Source: UBA8337 sp965658615 (GTDB lineage Bacteria > Pseudomonadota > Alphaproteobacteria > RS24). From it: 47,979 nt of DNA. The stretch is from positions 1 to 47,979 of the forward strand of contig CBFHSX010000010.1 in NCBI GenBank assembly GCA_965658615.1, read 5' to 3'. The notes beneath the pieces are model-generated. The model was not told the origin of the DNA, did no database searches, and saw only the letters and a list, made by a program, of their open reading frames with translations. Below are positions 25,690 through 34,035 of the stretch, piece after piece; positions within the stretch are counted from its first letter, which is position 1; each line of letters begins with the position of its first letter. The translations under genes were made by a program, and so were the position numbers.

Positions 25690-26780
25690 TGTCAGATAAT
25701 AGTTTCGGTCATCTTTTCAGGGTAACGACATGGGGCGAAAGCCACGGCCCGGCGCTTGGTTGCGTCGTGGACGGCGCGCCGTCGCGCCTGCCCCTGACCG
25801 AGGCTGACATTCAGCATTTTCTCGATAAGCGCAAACCCGGGCAAAATCGTTTCACCACACAAAGGCGCGAGCCCGACCAGGTGAAAATTCTCTCCGGCGT
25901 GTTTGACGATCCGGAGACCGGTTTGCAAGTCACCACCGGCACGCCGATACAATTGCTGATCGAAAACACCGATCAGCGCTCAAAAGATTATGGCGACATT
26001 AAAGACAAATACCGCCCCGGCCATGCTGATTTTACCTATATGGAAAAATACGGCATTCGCGACTATCGCGGCGGCGGGCGTTCGTCGGCCCGCGAAACCG
26101 CGGCCCGTGTGGCGGCCTCTGCCGTGGCGCGCAAAGTGCTGGATGGCGTCACCATTCGCGGCGCGCTGGTGCAGATGGGCCCGCATAAAATCAACCGCGC
26201 CAATTGGAATTGGGACGCGGTCGAGAACAATCCGTTCTGGTGTCCCGATGCCGAAGCCGCCGCCCGGTGGGAAAACTATCTCGATACGGTGCGCAAAGCC
26301 GGCTCGAGCTGCGGGGCGGTGATTGAAGTCGTCGCCTCGGGCGTGCCGGTCGGTTGGGGTGCACCGGTTTATGGCAAGCTGGACACAGATCTGGCCGCCG
26401 CCATGATGAGTATTAACGCCGTTAAAGGCGTTGAGATTGGCAACGGCTTTGACGCCGCCGCGCTATCGGGCGAAGAAAACGCCGATGAAATGACCAAGGA
26501 CGGCTTTACCAGCAATCATGCGGGCGGCGTGCTGGGCGGTATTTCCACCGGCCAGGATGTCGTCGTGCGCTTTGCGGTCAAACCGACCTCGTCGATCCTG
26601 ACGCCGCGTCAGACCGTAGACGTAGACGGTAATGAGACCGATATCGTGACGAAAGGCCGCCACGACCCATGTGTCGGCATTCGCGCCGTGCCGGTGGGCG
26701 AGGCGATGATGGCCTGCGTGCTGGCCGACCATAAATTGCGCCATCTCGGCCAAGCGGCCGGCATGGGCACGGGCCAATAA
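25689..26780 (+). CDS. aroC: Chorismate synthase
   Basis: A 363-residue enzyme making chorismate from 5-enolpyruvylshikimate 3-phosphate, the last common step to aromatic amino acids; it needs reduced FMN. The first family signature is GESHGPALGCVVDG (about 16-29), then DYRGGGRSSARETAARVA, and the later GVLGGISTGQ. The C-terminal RHDPCVGIRAVPV is diagnostic. Its ATG lies in the fabI stop, so translation is coupled. GGAAGG lies upstream. Length fits the family. Confidence 0.97.
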   Translation: MSDNSFGHLFRVTTWGESHGPALGCVVDGAPSRLPLTEADIQHFLDKRKPGQNRFTTQRREPDQVKILSGVFDDPETGLQVTTGTPIQLLIENTDQRSKDYGDIKDKYRPGHADFTYMEKYGIRDYRGGGRSSARETAARVAASAVARKVLDGVTIRGALVQMGPHKINRANWNWDAVENNPFWCPDAEAAARWENYLDTVRKAGSSCGAVIEVVASGVPVGWGAPVYGKLDTDLAAAMMSINAVKGVEIGNGFDAAALSGEENADEMTKDGFTSNHAGGVLGGISTGQDVVVRFAVKPTSSILTPRQTVDVDGNETDIVTKGRHDPCVGIRAVPVGEAMMACVLADHKLRHLGQAAGMGTGQ

Positions 26781-26789
26781 GGCGCGCTT

Positions 26790-27467
26790 GTGGCGAAAGA
26801 TAAAAAAGCCCCGCCGCGTCCGAAAACCCGGCTTTATCTCATTACCCCACCCGCGCTCGACCCGCAGGAATTTGCCCCCACCCTCAATGCCGCTTTGCAA
26901 GCCGGTGACGTGGCTTGTCTTCAATTGCGCCTCAAACAAGCCGATGGCACGCCGCCGCCGGAGGCCGAGATTGCCCGCGCCGTCGAGCATCTCATGCCCT
27001 TGGCACACGCGCATGATGTCGCTTTTATCCTGAATGATGACGCGGCACAGGCGCAAAAATATGGCTGCGATGGGGTGCATATCGGCCAGACGGACACGCC
27101 CTATGCGACGGCGCGCACATTACTGGGCGATGATGCGATTATCGGTGTCACCTGCCATGACAGCAAGCATTTGGCCATGGAAGCGGGCGATGCGGGGGCT
27201 GATTACGTCGCCTTTGGCGCGTTTTACGACACGCAAACCAAAGATGCCAAAAGCCGCGCCGAACCGGAAATCCTCAGCTTTTGGCAGCAATTTGTCGAAT
27301 TGCCTTGCGTCGCCATTGGCGGCATCACGCCCGATAATGCCGCGCCTTTGGTCGAGGCCGGGGCCGATTTCATCGCTACATCAGCCAGCGTTTGGGGCCA
27401 TAGGGACGGCCCGCAAGCGGCCATTGCCGCCTTCTCCCATTTGTTTGACAGCTTACACGGCAAATAG
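26790..27467 (+). CDS. thiE: Thiamine phosphate synthase
   Basis: A 225-residue TIM-barrel enzyme joining the pyrimidine and thiazole precursors of thiamine. Markers are RLYLITPP, CLQLRLKQ, the ILNDDAA site, GCDGVHIGQTD and VAIGGITPDNA at the phosphate-binding end. It starts with GTG at 26790, nine bases after aroC, with AAGG seven bases upstream. Some annotations call such stand-alone proteins thiamine phosphate synthase-like; the catalytic loop GAFYDTQTK differs from the usual GP(I/V)F(P/D)T(x)TK, so the activity should be regarded as likely. No TPP riboswitch is seen nearby. Confidence 0.82.
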   Translation: MAKDKKAPPRPKTRLYLITPPALDPQEFAPTLNAALQAGDVACLQLRLKQADGTPPPEAEIARAVEHLMPLAHAHDVAFILNDDAAQAQKYGCDGVHIGQTDTPYATARTLLGDDAIIGVTCHDSKHLAMEAGDAGADYVAFGAFYDTQTKDAKSRAEPEILSFWQQFVELPCVAIGGITPDNAAPLVEAGADFIATSASVWGHRDGPQAAIAAFSHLFDSLHGK

Positions 27468-27529
27468 ATGTTTGCCGTATCCGGTCTCCATGTTATCAGA
27501 CGACCGGAAACTTCTTTATAGGTGCGCCC

Positions 27530-28093
27530 ATGAAAATCAATGGCAATGAAATTCGCCCCGGCAATGTCATCATGCATAATGACTCGCTTTGGGTGGCGGT
27601 GAAACTGCAGCACGTCAAGCCGGGCAAGGGCGGTGCTTTCGCGCAAGTTGAACTGAAAAATCTGCTCAATGGCTCGAAGCTGAACGAACGTTTTCGCTCC
27701 GCCGACAAAGTAGAGCGCGTCCGCCTCGAGCAACGCGATTATCAATATCTCTATGAAAGCGACGGCATGTTAGCTTTCATGGATACGGAAAGCTATGAGC
27801 AGATCGAGCTTGAGGCTGATTTTGTCGGCGACCGCGCGGCGTTTTTGCAAGACGGCATGGAAGTTGTTGTCGAAAGCCATGAGGGCAAGCCGATCGGTAT
27901 CCGCCTGCCCGACCAAGTCACATTGGAGATCACCGAGACCGAACCGGTGGTGAAAGGCCAAACCGCCGCCTCGTCAAACAAACCCGCCATGTGCGCCAAT
28001 GGCGTGCGCGTCATGGTGCCGCCTTTTGTCGAAGCCGGTGACAAGATTGTCGTCGACACAAATGAAGTCACTTATCTGAAGCGGGCCGATTAA
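27530..28093 (+). CDS. efp: Elongation factor P
   Basis: A 187-residue protein that rescues ribosomes stalled on polyproline stretches. Its three beta-barrel domains and length fit. The tip of the first domain is KPGKGGAF with Lys33, the residue that is lysylated in other bacteria, rather than the arginine of the rhamnosylated type. The C-terminal family signature GDKIVVDTNEVTYLKR is present. It follows thiE by 62 bases and suhB starts one base after its stop. No epmA or epmB gene is in the window. Confidence 0.97.
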   Translation: MKINGNEIRPGNVIMHNDSLWVAVKLQHVKPGKGGAFAQVELKNLLNGSKLNERFRSADKVERVRLEQRDYQYLYESDGMLAFMDTESYEQIELEADFVGDRAAFLQDGMEVVVESHEGKPIGIRLPDQVTLEITETEPVVKGQTAASSNKPAMCANGVRVMVPPFVEAGDKIVVDTNEVTYLKRAD

Positions 28094-28094
28094 T

Positions 28095-28880
28095 ATGGCC
28101 CAATCCGCCAATATGAATGTCATGCGCGGCGCTGTCGAAAAGGCAGGTCGTGCGCTTCGTCGTGATTTTGGCGAGATTGAAAACCTGCAAGTCTCAAAAA
28201 AAGGCCCCGGCGATTTCGTCACCAATGCCGACTTACGAGCCGAAAAAATCCTGTTTGAAGAATTATCCGAGGCGCGCCCCGGCTATGGCTTCCTGATGGA
28301 AGAAAAAGGCGAGGTCGAAGGCTCGGACAAAACCCACCGTTTCATTATCGACCCGTTGGACGGCACGACGAATTTCATGCACGGCATCCCGCATTTCGCC
28401 ATTTCCGTGGCGTTGGAGCGCGAGGGCACTTTGGTGGCGGGCGTGGTTTATAACCCGATCACCGATGAGCTTTTCTTCGGCGAACGCGGCCAAGGTGCTT
28501 TCGGCCCGAGCGGTCGCCTGCGCGTCGCCGGTCGCAATCAGTTAAGCGAAGCGGTTTTGGCCTGCGGCGCCCCGCACGGCGATCGCGCCGGACGCGATGA
28601 ATTTATGGCCGAAACCGAAACCCTGTTGCCCAATATTGCCGGCCTGCGCCGCTTTGGAGCAGCCTCACTCGACCTCGCCTATGTGGCCGCCGGTCGCTTT
28701 GATGCTTTTTGGGAACGCGGATTGGCCCCATGGGATATGGCCGCCGGTATCGTGCTGGTGCGCGAATCGGGCGGGCTGGTATCAGACACAACCAATCGTC
28801 AGAAAATGATGGAAAGCGGCAATATCGTCGCCGCCAATGAGCCGATGCATGCGGCTCTGTTGCAAAATCTGAAAAAATAA
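28095..28880 (+). CDS. suhB: Inositol monophosphatase family protein
   Basis: A 261-residue magnesium-dependent phosphatase of the inositol monophosphatase family. The metal-binding motif is IDPLDGTTNFMHG at about 88-100 with the upstream FLMEEKGE. The second motif is APWDMAAGIVLVRESGG near the C-terminus. In E. coli SuhB also acts in rRNA antitermination; here the substrate and role are inferred only from family. It begins one base after efp's stop. The name suhB follows common annotation for this family. Confidence 0.88.
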   Translation: MAQSANMNVMRGAVEKAGRALRRDFGEIENLQVSKKGPGDFVTNADLRAEKILFEELSEARPGYGFLMEEKGEVEGSDKTHRFIIDPLDGTTNFMHGIPHFAISVALEREGTLVAGVVYNPITDELFFGERGQGAFGPSGRLRVAGRNQLSEAVLACGAPHGDRAGRDEFMAETETLLPNIAGLRRFGAASLDLAYVAAGRFDAFWERGLAPWDMAAGIVLVRESGGLVSDTTNRQKMMESGNIVAANEPMHAALLQNLKK

Positions 28881-28889
28881 AACCGCGAT

Positions 28890-30707
28890 TTATTCCGCCG
28901 CTTCGCGGCCAAATTGCAAATCCGCCAGACGCGCATAAAGCCCGCCCTCTTTGAGCAGCTCATGATGCTTGCCCATGGCGGTCGCTTTGCCGTCTTCCAT
29001 AACAATAATCCGGTCGGCTTTCAGCACCGTTGCGAGGCGATGCGCGATAACCAATGTGGTGCGCCCATCCATCAGCGTCTCCAGTGCTTTTTGCACCAGC
29101 GTCTCGCTTTCCGCATCCAGCGCGCTGGTCGCTTCATCCAAGAGCAGCACCGGCGCGTCGCGCAAAATCGCGCGCGCAATGGCAATGCGTTGACGTTGCC
29201 CGCCCGACAGGGTGACGCCGCGTTCGCCCAATTCCGTAAGATAGCCCTCCGGCAGGCGGGTGATAAATTCATCGGCCTGCGCGGCTTTGGCGGCTGCCAT
29301 CACTTCTGCCTCGCTGGCGTCGGGACGGCCAAAGCGGATATTATCCATGACGGTTTTGGCGAACACCACCGTCTCTTGCGGCACAACCGAGAGCGCGCCG
29401 CGTACGGTTTCGGGCGCCATGGCGGGCAGCGCCACGCCGTCAATCGTGATGACCCCGCCTTGCGGGTCGTAGAAGCGCGACAATAATTGGAACACGGTCG
29501 ATTTACCGGCCCCGGACGCACCGACCAAAGCCACGGTCTCGCCCGGCACGACATCCAGTGAAAACCCGTCCAGCGCCGAAATATCGGGCCGTGTCGGATA
29601 TTGAAACGTCACATTGGCAAAGCCGATATGGCCTTGCGTCGGTTGCGGCAGAGCCACCGGATTGGCCGGCGCTTGAATTTCCGGCTCCACCTCAAGGATT
29701 TCGATAAGCCGCTCGGTCGCGCCTGCCGCCAATTGCACCTCGCCCCACACCTCGGATAAAGCGCCAATCGCCGTGGCACACAAGACCGCGTAAAGGATGA
29801 ATTGCGACAGCGTGCCGCCGCTCATTGTGCCGTCCAGCACTTGCTGCGCGCCGAGCCAGAGAATACCCGTCACACCGGCAAAGATCAGCACAATGGCAAT
29901 GGCGGTCATTCCGGCGCGGGCCAGAATACGCAGCTTTGCCGTGTTGAATGAACTTTCCACCGCATCCGAAAACGCCGCGCGGTCATGCACTTCATGGGTG
30001 AAACTTTGCACGGTCTGCATCGCACCGACCGTCTCGGCCGCATGGCTGGCCGTATCGGCGATGCGGTCCTGGCTGGCGCGCGCCAGTCGCCGCACCAGAC
30101 GGCCAAACGCAATCACCGGAATAATCACGGCCGGCAAGGTCAACGCCGCCAAACCGGCCAAAGCGGCGCTGGTATAGACCAGCATGATGGCCGAGCCGAT
30201 AAAGGTGAACAGATTGCGCAGCGCAATCGAAGCCGAGGAGCCGACCACGGTTTTAATCAGCGTCGTATCGGCTGTCAGGCGCGACAGCACCTCGCCGGTG
30301 CGCGTCACCTCAAAAAATGCCGGGCTGAGTCGCGTAATATGTGCATAAACCGCATTACGCAAATCAGAGGTCACGCGCTCGCCAATCCAAGTGACGAAAT
30401 AAAACCGCGTCGCACTGGCCAGTCCCAGCACAATAGCGACAACCAAAAGCGCCAGAAAATATGTATCAATCGAGGCCGCATCATCGCTTGAGAACCCATT
30501 ATCGATCATGAAGCGCACGGCAATCGGCATGGTCAGGGTCGCACCGGTCGCGGCAACCAGCGCCAAAAACGCTGCCAGCACGCGGCCCGGATATTTTGCG
30601 ATAAACGGCACAAGCGCACGCAAGGGCTTGACGCTGGAGGTGCGCGGGCGCCTTTTGGCTGCTTCTTCTATCTGTTCGACCGCCTCGGCGGCATCATTTC
30701 TTGACAC
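28890..30707 (-). CDS. ABC transporter, fused permease-ATPase (ABCB/MsbA type)
   Basis: A 605-residue half-transporter that dimerises as an inner-membrane exporter. Six helices lie at about 35-310. The nucleotide-binding domain has Walker A GASGAGKST, signature LSGGQRQRIAIARA and Walker B VLLLDEATSALD, then a H-loop VIAHRLATV. It starts with GTG at 30707 with AGGTGA upstream; no ATG lies nearby in frame. The N-terminal 25 residues are basic and cytoplasmic. The cargo is unknown; such proteins export lipids or drugs. Confidence 0.93.
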   Translation of the reverse strand: MSRNDAAEAVEQIEEAAKRRPRTSSVKPLRALVPFIAKYPGRVLAAFLALVAATGATLTMPIAVRFMIDNGFSSDDAASIDTYFLALLVVAIVLGLASATRFYFVTWIGERVTSDLRNAVYAHITRLSPAFFEVTRTGEVLSRLTADTTLIKTVVGSSASIALRNLFTFIGSAIMLVYTSAALAGLAALTLPAVIIPVIAFGRLVRRLARASQDRIADTASHAAETVGAMQTVQSFTHEVHDRAAFSDAVESSFNTAKLRILARAGMTAIAIVLIFAGVTGILWLGAQQVLDGTMSGGTLSQFILYAVLCATAIGALSEVWGEVQLAAGATERLIEILEVEPEIQAPANPVALPQPTQGHIGFANVTFQYPTRPDISALDGFSLDVVPGETVALVGASGAGKSTVFQLLSRFYDPQGGVITIDGVALPAMAPETVRGALSVVPQETVVFAKTVMDNIRFGRPDASEAEVMAAAKAAQADEFITRLPEGYLTELGERGVTLSGGQRQRIAIARAILRDAPVLLLDEATSALDAESETLVQKALETLMDGRTTLVIAHRLATVLKADRIIVMEDGKATAMGKHHELLKEGGLYARLADLQFGREAAE

Positions 30708-30776
30708 GTGTCACCTGTTCTTGCTTGGGCAGTGTATAGCAGGCGAAATTCTTACCGACCAGCCCATATAACGGGC

Positions 30777-30805
30777 TTGCACGCCCTGTCCTTCTTCGCT
30801 ATATA
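30777..30805 (+). promoter_or_regulatory. Sigma-70 promoter of rpmE
   Basis: TTGCAC at 30777-30782 and TATATA at 30800-30805 with a 17-base spacer, ending 32 bases before the rpmE start; this is close to consensus. Confidence 0.65.
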
Positions 30806-30837
30806 GGCCGCTAACGATTATAGATAAGGACGGCCCG

Positions 30838-31059
30838 ATGAAAAAGGACATCCATCCCGATTACCACATGATTACCGTTGCCATGACAGATGGCACGAGC
30901 TATCAGACGCGCTCAACCTATGGCGAGGAAGGCACAACGCTGACCCTCGACATTGACCCGACAACGCATCCGGCATGGACCAAAGGGTCGCAAACGCTGG
31001 TTGACCGTGGTGGTCGCGTGAGCCGCTTCAACAAGAAATTCGACAGCTTTATCGGCTAA
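30838..31059 (+). CDS. rpmE: 50S ribosomal protein L31
   Basis: A 73-residue ribosomal large-subunit protein. Start, length and the pattern MKKDIHPDYH, MTDGTSYQTRSTY and DIDPTTHPAWTKG fit alphaproteobacterial L31. It lacks the four zinc-binding cysteines of the Zn-form (no cysteine at all), so it is the zinc-independent type. AAGGA precedes the ATG by seven bases. A strong promoter is upstream, and its terminator lies inside the convergent DUF1192 gene. Confidence 0.97.
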   Translation: MKKDIHPDYHMITVAMTDGTSYQTRSTYGEEGTTLTLDIDPTTHPAWTKGSQTLVDRGGRVSRFNKKFDSFIG

Positions 31060-31069
31060 TCATCAGCCT

Positions 31070-31261
31070 TTATTTGCTGAAAAGGGCTTCCGCATCATTG
31101 CGGGAGCCCTTTTTGCTTTCCAGCATAGCCTCGGCGCGGCCGATCTCGGCGCGCAGAAACCCAATGCGGTCGCTCAATTCTTCGACGCTTTGCAAGCTCA
31201 AATCCTCACGCATCACTGCCTCTAATGCGCTGCCTGTCGGGGCGGTGTTTTCTTCTTCCAT
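31070..31261 (-). CDS. DUF1192 family protein
   Basis: A 63-residue cytoplasmic helical protein. The motif region SVEELSDRIGFLRAEIGRAE matches DUF1192, an alphaproteobacterial family of unknown function. The C-terminal part (MLESKKGSRNDAEALFSK) is encoded by the same bases as the rpmE terminator hairpin. The reading frame is intact across it. It diverges from the quinone reductase gene. Confidence 0.88.
   Translation of the reverse strand: MEEENTAPTGSALEAVMREDLSLQSVEELSDRIGFLRAEIGRAEAMLESKKGSRNDAEALFSK
31081..31114. terminator. Intrinsic terminator of rpmE
   Basis: A long hairpin, 31081-31094 pairing with 31099-31112 with a single T-G wobble and a 4-base loop, followed by a T run to 31114. 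It starts 22 bases after the rpmE stop and lies entirely within the coding end of the convergent DUF1192 gene. A-rich at the 5' side, it may work in both directions. Confidence 0.85.
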
Positions 31262-31316
31262 CGCCGGTCCTGCCTTTCTATAGTCGCCGTGAAACCGTTT
31301 GAGGAAAGTTTACCCC

Positions 31317-32330
31317 ATGACCGACGCCCTGCCCAGTTCACTTCCTGATTTTATGCGCGCCATTGCCATTGGCGAAGATAAAACCCCTGAAAGCCTGCAT
31401 ATTGCCGATGCGCCCATTCCGCAAATCGGCGGCGAAGAAGTGCTGGTCCGCATTGGTGCGGCGGGAGTCAATCGCGGCGATTGCATGCAGCGTATGGGCC
31501 TATATCCGGCCCCGCCCGGCGCGCCCGATATTATGGGGCTGGAATTTGCCGGCACGATTGCCGCGCTGGGAGAGAACGTCACGGGATGGGCGGTTGGCGA
31601 CCGTGTCGCCGCGCTGGTAGCCAGCGGCAGCTATGCTGACTACACGGCCGTGCATCACAGCCATCTCCTGCCTGTCCCCGATAATATGAGCCTGACCGAT
31701 GCCGCCGCCCTGCCGGAAGCGATTTTTACCGTTTGGGCCAATGTGTTTGAGGGCGGCGCTTTGCAAGAGGGCGAGACGCTTTTGGTGCATGGCGGCACAA
31801 GCGGTATCGGCTCCATGGCCATTCAGATGGGCAAATTATTCGGCCATCAAACCCTCACCACAGCCGGCACGGACGAAAAATGCGCCGCGGCCATTGGCTT
31901 TGGTGCCGATGTGGCGATCAATTATAATAATGAAGATTTTGTCGCCGCTTGCGACGCCGCCACTGACGGCAAGGGGGTCAATGTCATCCTCGATATGGTA
32001 GGCGGTGATTATATTGCCCGCAATATGGCCGCGGCCGCGCCGGGCGGACGCATTGTCAATATTGCCTATATGGCCGGTTTTGAAGCCAAGGTAAATTTCT
32101 TACCCCTCATGCTGAAACGCCTGAGCCTGACCGGCTCGACCCTGCGTGTGCGTCCGGTCGCGGAAAAAGCCCGTCTGACACAACAAGTCGCTGCGAAAAT
32201 CTGGCCGCATATTGGCACCAAGGTAAAGCCCATTGTCGATAGCGTTTACCCACTGGCCGAAGCCGGCAAAGCGCAAGCGCATATGGAGAGTGGCCGACAT
32301 ATCGGCAAAATCATCCTTGATTGCGCCTGA
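31317..32330 (+). CDS. NAD(P)H-quinone oxidoreductase, PIG3 type
   Basis: A 337-residue medium-chain dehydrogenase of the zinc-free quinone oxidoreductase group. Markers are the GroES-like part with AGVNRGDCMQRMG and the Rossmann motif HGGTSGIGSMAIQ at about residues 150-162. PIG3-like features include YPAPPGAPDIMGLEFAG and the late VNFLPLMLKRLSLTGSTLR. It likely reduces quinones with NADPH. The ATG at 31317 has GAGGAAA nine bases upstream; a TTG at 31299 is unlikely. Confidence 0.9.
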   Translation: MTDALPSSLPDFMRAIAIGEDKTPESLHIADAPIPQIGGEEVLVRIGAAGVNRGDCMQRMGLYPAPPGAPDIMGLEFAGTIAALGENVTGWAVGDRVAALVASGSYADYTAVHHSHLLPVPDNMSLTDAAALPEAIFTVWANVFEGGALQEGETLLVHGGTSGIGSMAIQMGKLFGHQTLTTAGTDEKCAAAIGFGADVAINYNNEDFVAACDAATDGKGVNVILDMVGGDYIARNMAAAAPGGRIVNIAYMAGFEAKVNFLPLMLKRLSLTGSTLRVRPVAEKARLTQQVAAKIWPHIGTKVKPIVDSVYPLAEAGKAQAHMESGRHIGKIILDCA

Positions 32331-32341
32331 GCGAAAAGGCT

Positions 32342-32370
32342 TTGCAGCGCGGCCCCGCTTCGGCTATAGA
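32342..32370 (+). promoter_or_regulatory. Sigma-70 promoter of trcR
   Basis: TTGCAG at 32342-32347 and TATAGA at 32365-32370 with a 17-base spacer, 80 bases before the trcR start. Confidence 0.6.
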
Positions 32371-32384
32371 AGGGGCATATCCTT

Positions 32385-32399
32385 TTAATTTGTCGTTTA
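32385..32399 (+). promoter_or_regulatory. CtrA-like box in the trcR leader
   Basis: TTAA-N7-TTTA at 32385-32399 differs by one base from the CtrA consensus TTAA-N7-TTAA. It lies downstream of the predicted start of transcription, a repressing position. A perfect dyad GCATG-AGA-CATGC at 32406-32418 follows. Confidence 0.35.
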
Positions 32400-32449
32400 T
32401 TTGATGCATGAGACATGCGTCATGGAACGCGCATGGTTTGGAGAAAACG

Positions 32450-33211
32450 ATGACTGCACCGCTTATGCCCAAAGGCACCGCCGTATGGCTTGTCGACAAT
32501 ACGTCGCTGACATTTGATCAGATCGCACTGTTTTGCGGCCTGCACCCGCTGGAAGTCAAAGGCATTGCCAATGGCGACGTTGCAGCCGGCATTAAAGGCA
32601 TGGACCCGGTCTCAAAGGGCCAGTTGACCCGCGACGAGATTGAACGCTGCCAAAACGACCCGACCGCACAGCTGACTCTGGCTGCACCGAAGCGCGATAT
32701 CCCCGAGCAAAAGCCGCGCAAAGGCGGCCGCTACACGCCGCTGTCAAAACGTCAAGAACGCCCCGATGCCATTGCTTGGCTGGTGCGTAACCATCCCGAA
32801 CTGAACGATGCAGAAGTCGGCCGTCTGGTCGGCACCACCAAACCGACCATTCAAAGCATTCGCGACCGCTCACATTGGAATATGGCCAATATCACGCCGC
32901 TGGATCCGGTCACGCTTGGCCTGTGCTCGCAAATCGATCTGGATGAGTATGTCGCCAAAGCTGCCAAGCGCGAAGAGCGTCGTCAAAAACGCTTGGCCCG
33001 CGAAGCGGAAAAATCCGGCGAAACGCTGAAGGATGCAATTGAGACCACGGCATTGCAGGCTGAGGCTCCGGCTGATTTGGGTGCAGAAGACGCCGCACCG
33101 GCCGATATTGCCGCCAAAGTTGATGACAGCCAAGTATTTGCCGATACGCCACGCAGCGCGCCGCAAGAGCAAGAAGAAACGCTTCGCCCCGAGGACGTTT
33201 TCAAGAGCTAG
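32450..33211 (+). CDS. trcR: TrcR family cell-cycle regulator (DUF1013)
   Basis: A 253-residue protein of the alphaproteobacterial DUF1013 family, named TrcR in Caulobacter, where it associates with RNA polymerase to influence cell-cycle genes. The conserved core runs from MPKGTAVWLVDNTSL to about residue 185, with FCGLHPLEVKGIANGDV, a helix-turn-helix-like region LNDAEVGRLVGTTKPTIQSI at about 122-141, and SHWNMANITPLDPVTLGLC. The last 70 residues are acidic and alanine-rich, as in relatives. ATG 32450 has GGAG six bases upstream. It is an orphan gene with its own promoter and a leader holding a CtrA-like site. Confidence 0.88.
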   Translation: MTAPLMPKGTAVWLVDNTSLTFDQIALFCGLHPLEVKGIANGDVAAGIKGMDPVSKGQLTRDEIERCQNDPTAQLTLAAPKRDIPEQKPRKGGRYTPLSKRQERPDAIAWLVRNHPELNDAEVGRLVGTTKPTIQSIRDRSHWNMANITPLDPVTLGLCSQIDLDEYVAKAAKREERRQKRLAREAEKSGETLKDAIETTALQAEAPADLGAEDAAPADIAAKVDDSQVFADTPRSAPQEQEETLRPEDVFKS

Positions 33212-33225
33212 TCTTGAAGCCTGAC

Positions 33226-33396
33226 CTAATGGTCGCGTTTTAAAGCCTCGATCTGCTCTTTCAGAGCCAGCTTTTTGCGCTTTAGAGTCCAAATATCCAG
33301 CGACTCGGTCGATTTATCGGCCAAACGGGCCGTTATTTCAGCTTCCAACTCGCTGTGCTGACGCTCCAGACTGACGAGGCGGGCTTGTATACTCAT
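33226..33396 (-). CDS. DUF465 (YdcH-like) small protein
   Basis: A 56-residue protein, too short for many gene callers, with a perfect AGGAGG seven bases before the ATG. The sequence is a charged coiled-coil hairpin with LERQHSELEAEI and LDIWTLKRKKLALKEQIEAL. This fits the YdcH/DUF465 family, present in many proteobacteria, of unknown function. It converges with trcR across 14 bases and diverges from purE. Confidence 0.88.
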   Translation of the reverse strand: MSIQARLVSLERQHSELEAEITARLADKSTESLDIWTLKRKKLALKEQIEALKRDH

Positions 33397-33453
33397 ACAC
33401 ACCTCCTATAGCCTAAAACTCTTGCAGCTTGGCTCACCCCTGTCCAATAAATA

Positions 33454-33482
33454 TTGCGCCAATCGTCAAATCGGCTTGATAT
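33454..33482 (+). promoter_or_regulatory. Putative promoter region of purE
   Basis: TTGCGC at 33454-33459 is followed 17 bases later by TGATAT at 33477-33482. A second overlapping pair, TTGATA at 33476-33481 and TATATC at 33500-33505 (18-base spacer), could also serve. Confidence 0.4.
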
Positions 33483-33543
33483 ATGCGGGAAAATGAGCTT
33501 ATATCCGCGCTTTCCAACGGCGAGACAGCGCGCGGAGGATCAG

Positions 33544-34035
33544 ATGAGTGAAGACATAAGCATTGGCATTATTATGGGCAGCCAGTCCGATTGGCCGACC
33601 ATGAAGCTTGCTGCCGAAATCCTCGACGAACTGGGTGTCGCCCATGAGGTGAAAATCGTCTCGGCGCATCGCACACCTAAGCGCATGTATGATTACGCCA
33701 AAGCGGCGAAAGCCCGAGGCTTGAAAGCCATTATAGCCGGCGCCGGCGGGGCCGCACATTTGCCGGGCATGACCGCCGCCATGACCATTGTTCCGGTGCT
33801 CGGCGTACCGATTCAATCGCGTGCCCTATCGGGTCAAGACTCGCTTTTATCCATCGTGCAAATGCCGGCCGGTATCCCTGTCGGCACGCTGGCGATCGGC
33901 GAGGCCGGGGCGAAAAACGCTGCGCTGCTGGCCGCCGCCATTGTCGCCAATGAGGATGCCGGGCTGGCCGAACGCCTCGAGGCTTGGCGGGCCGCGCGCA
34001 CCGCTGACGTCAAAGATAGCCCCAGTGACGACTAG
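33544..34035 (+). CDS. purE: 5-(carboxyamino)imidazole ribonucleotide mutase
   Basis: A 163-residue enzyme of de novo purine synthesis that moves the carboxyl group of N5-CAIR to form CAIR. Class I signature motifs are present: IIMGSQSDWPTM, SAHRTPKRMYDY, GAGGAAHLPGMTAA and GQDSLLSIVQMPAGIPV. ATG 33544 has GGAGG upstream; the frame extends to 33454 without a site. purK starts 11 bases before its stop, and PurK supplies its substrate, so the two are coupled. Confidence 0.97.
   Translation: MSEDISIGIIMGSQSDWPTMKLAAEILDELGVAHEVKIVSAHRTPKRMYDYAKAAKARGLKAIIAGAGGAAHLPGMTAAMTIVPVLGVPIQSRALSGQDSLLSIVQMPAGIPVGTLAIGEAGAKNAALLAAAIVANEDAGLAERLEAWRAARTADVKDSPSDD

Noticed and set aside
26781..26790. TPP riboswitch before thiE
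   Set aside because: Only nine bases separate thiE from aroC, so there is no room for a riboswitch.
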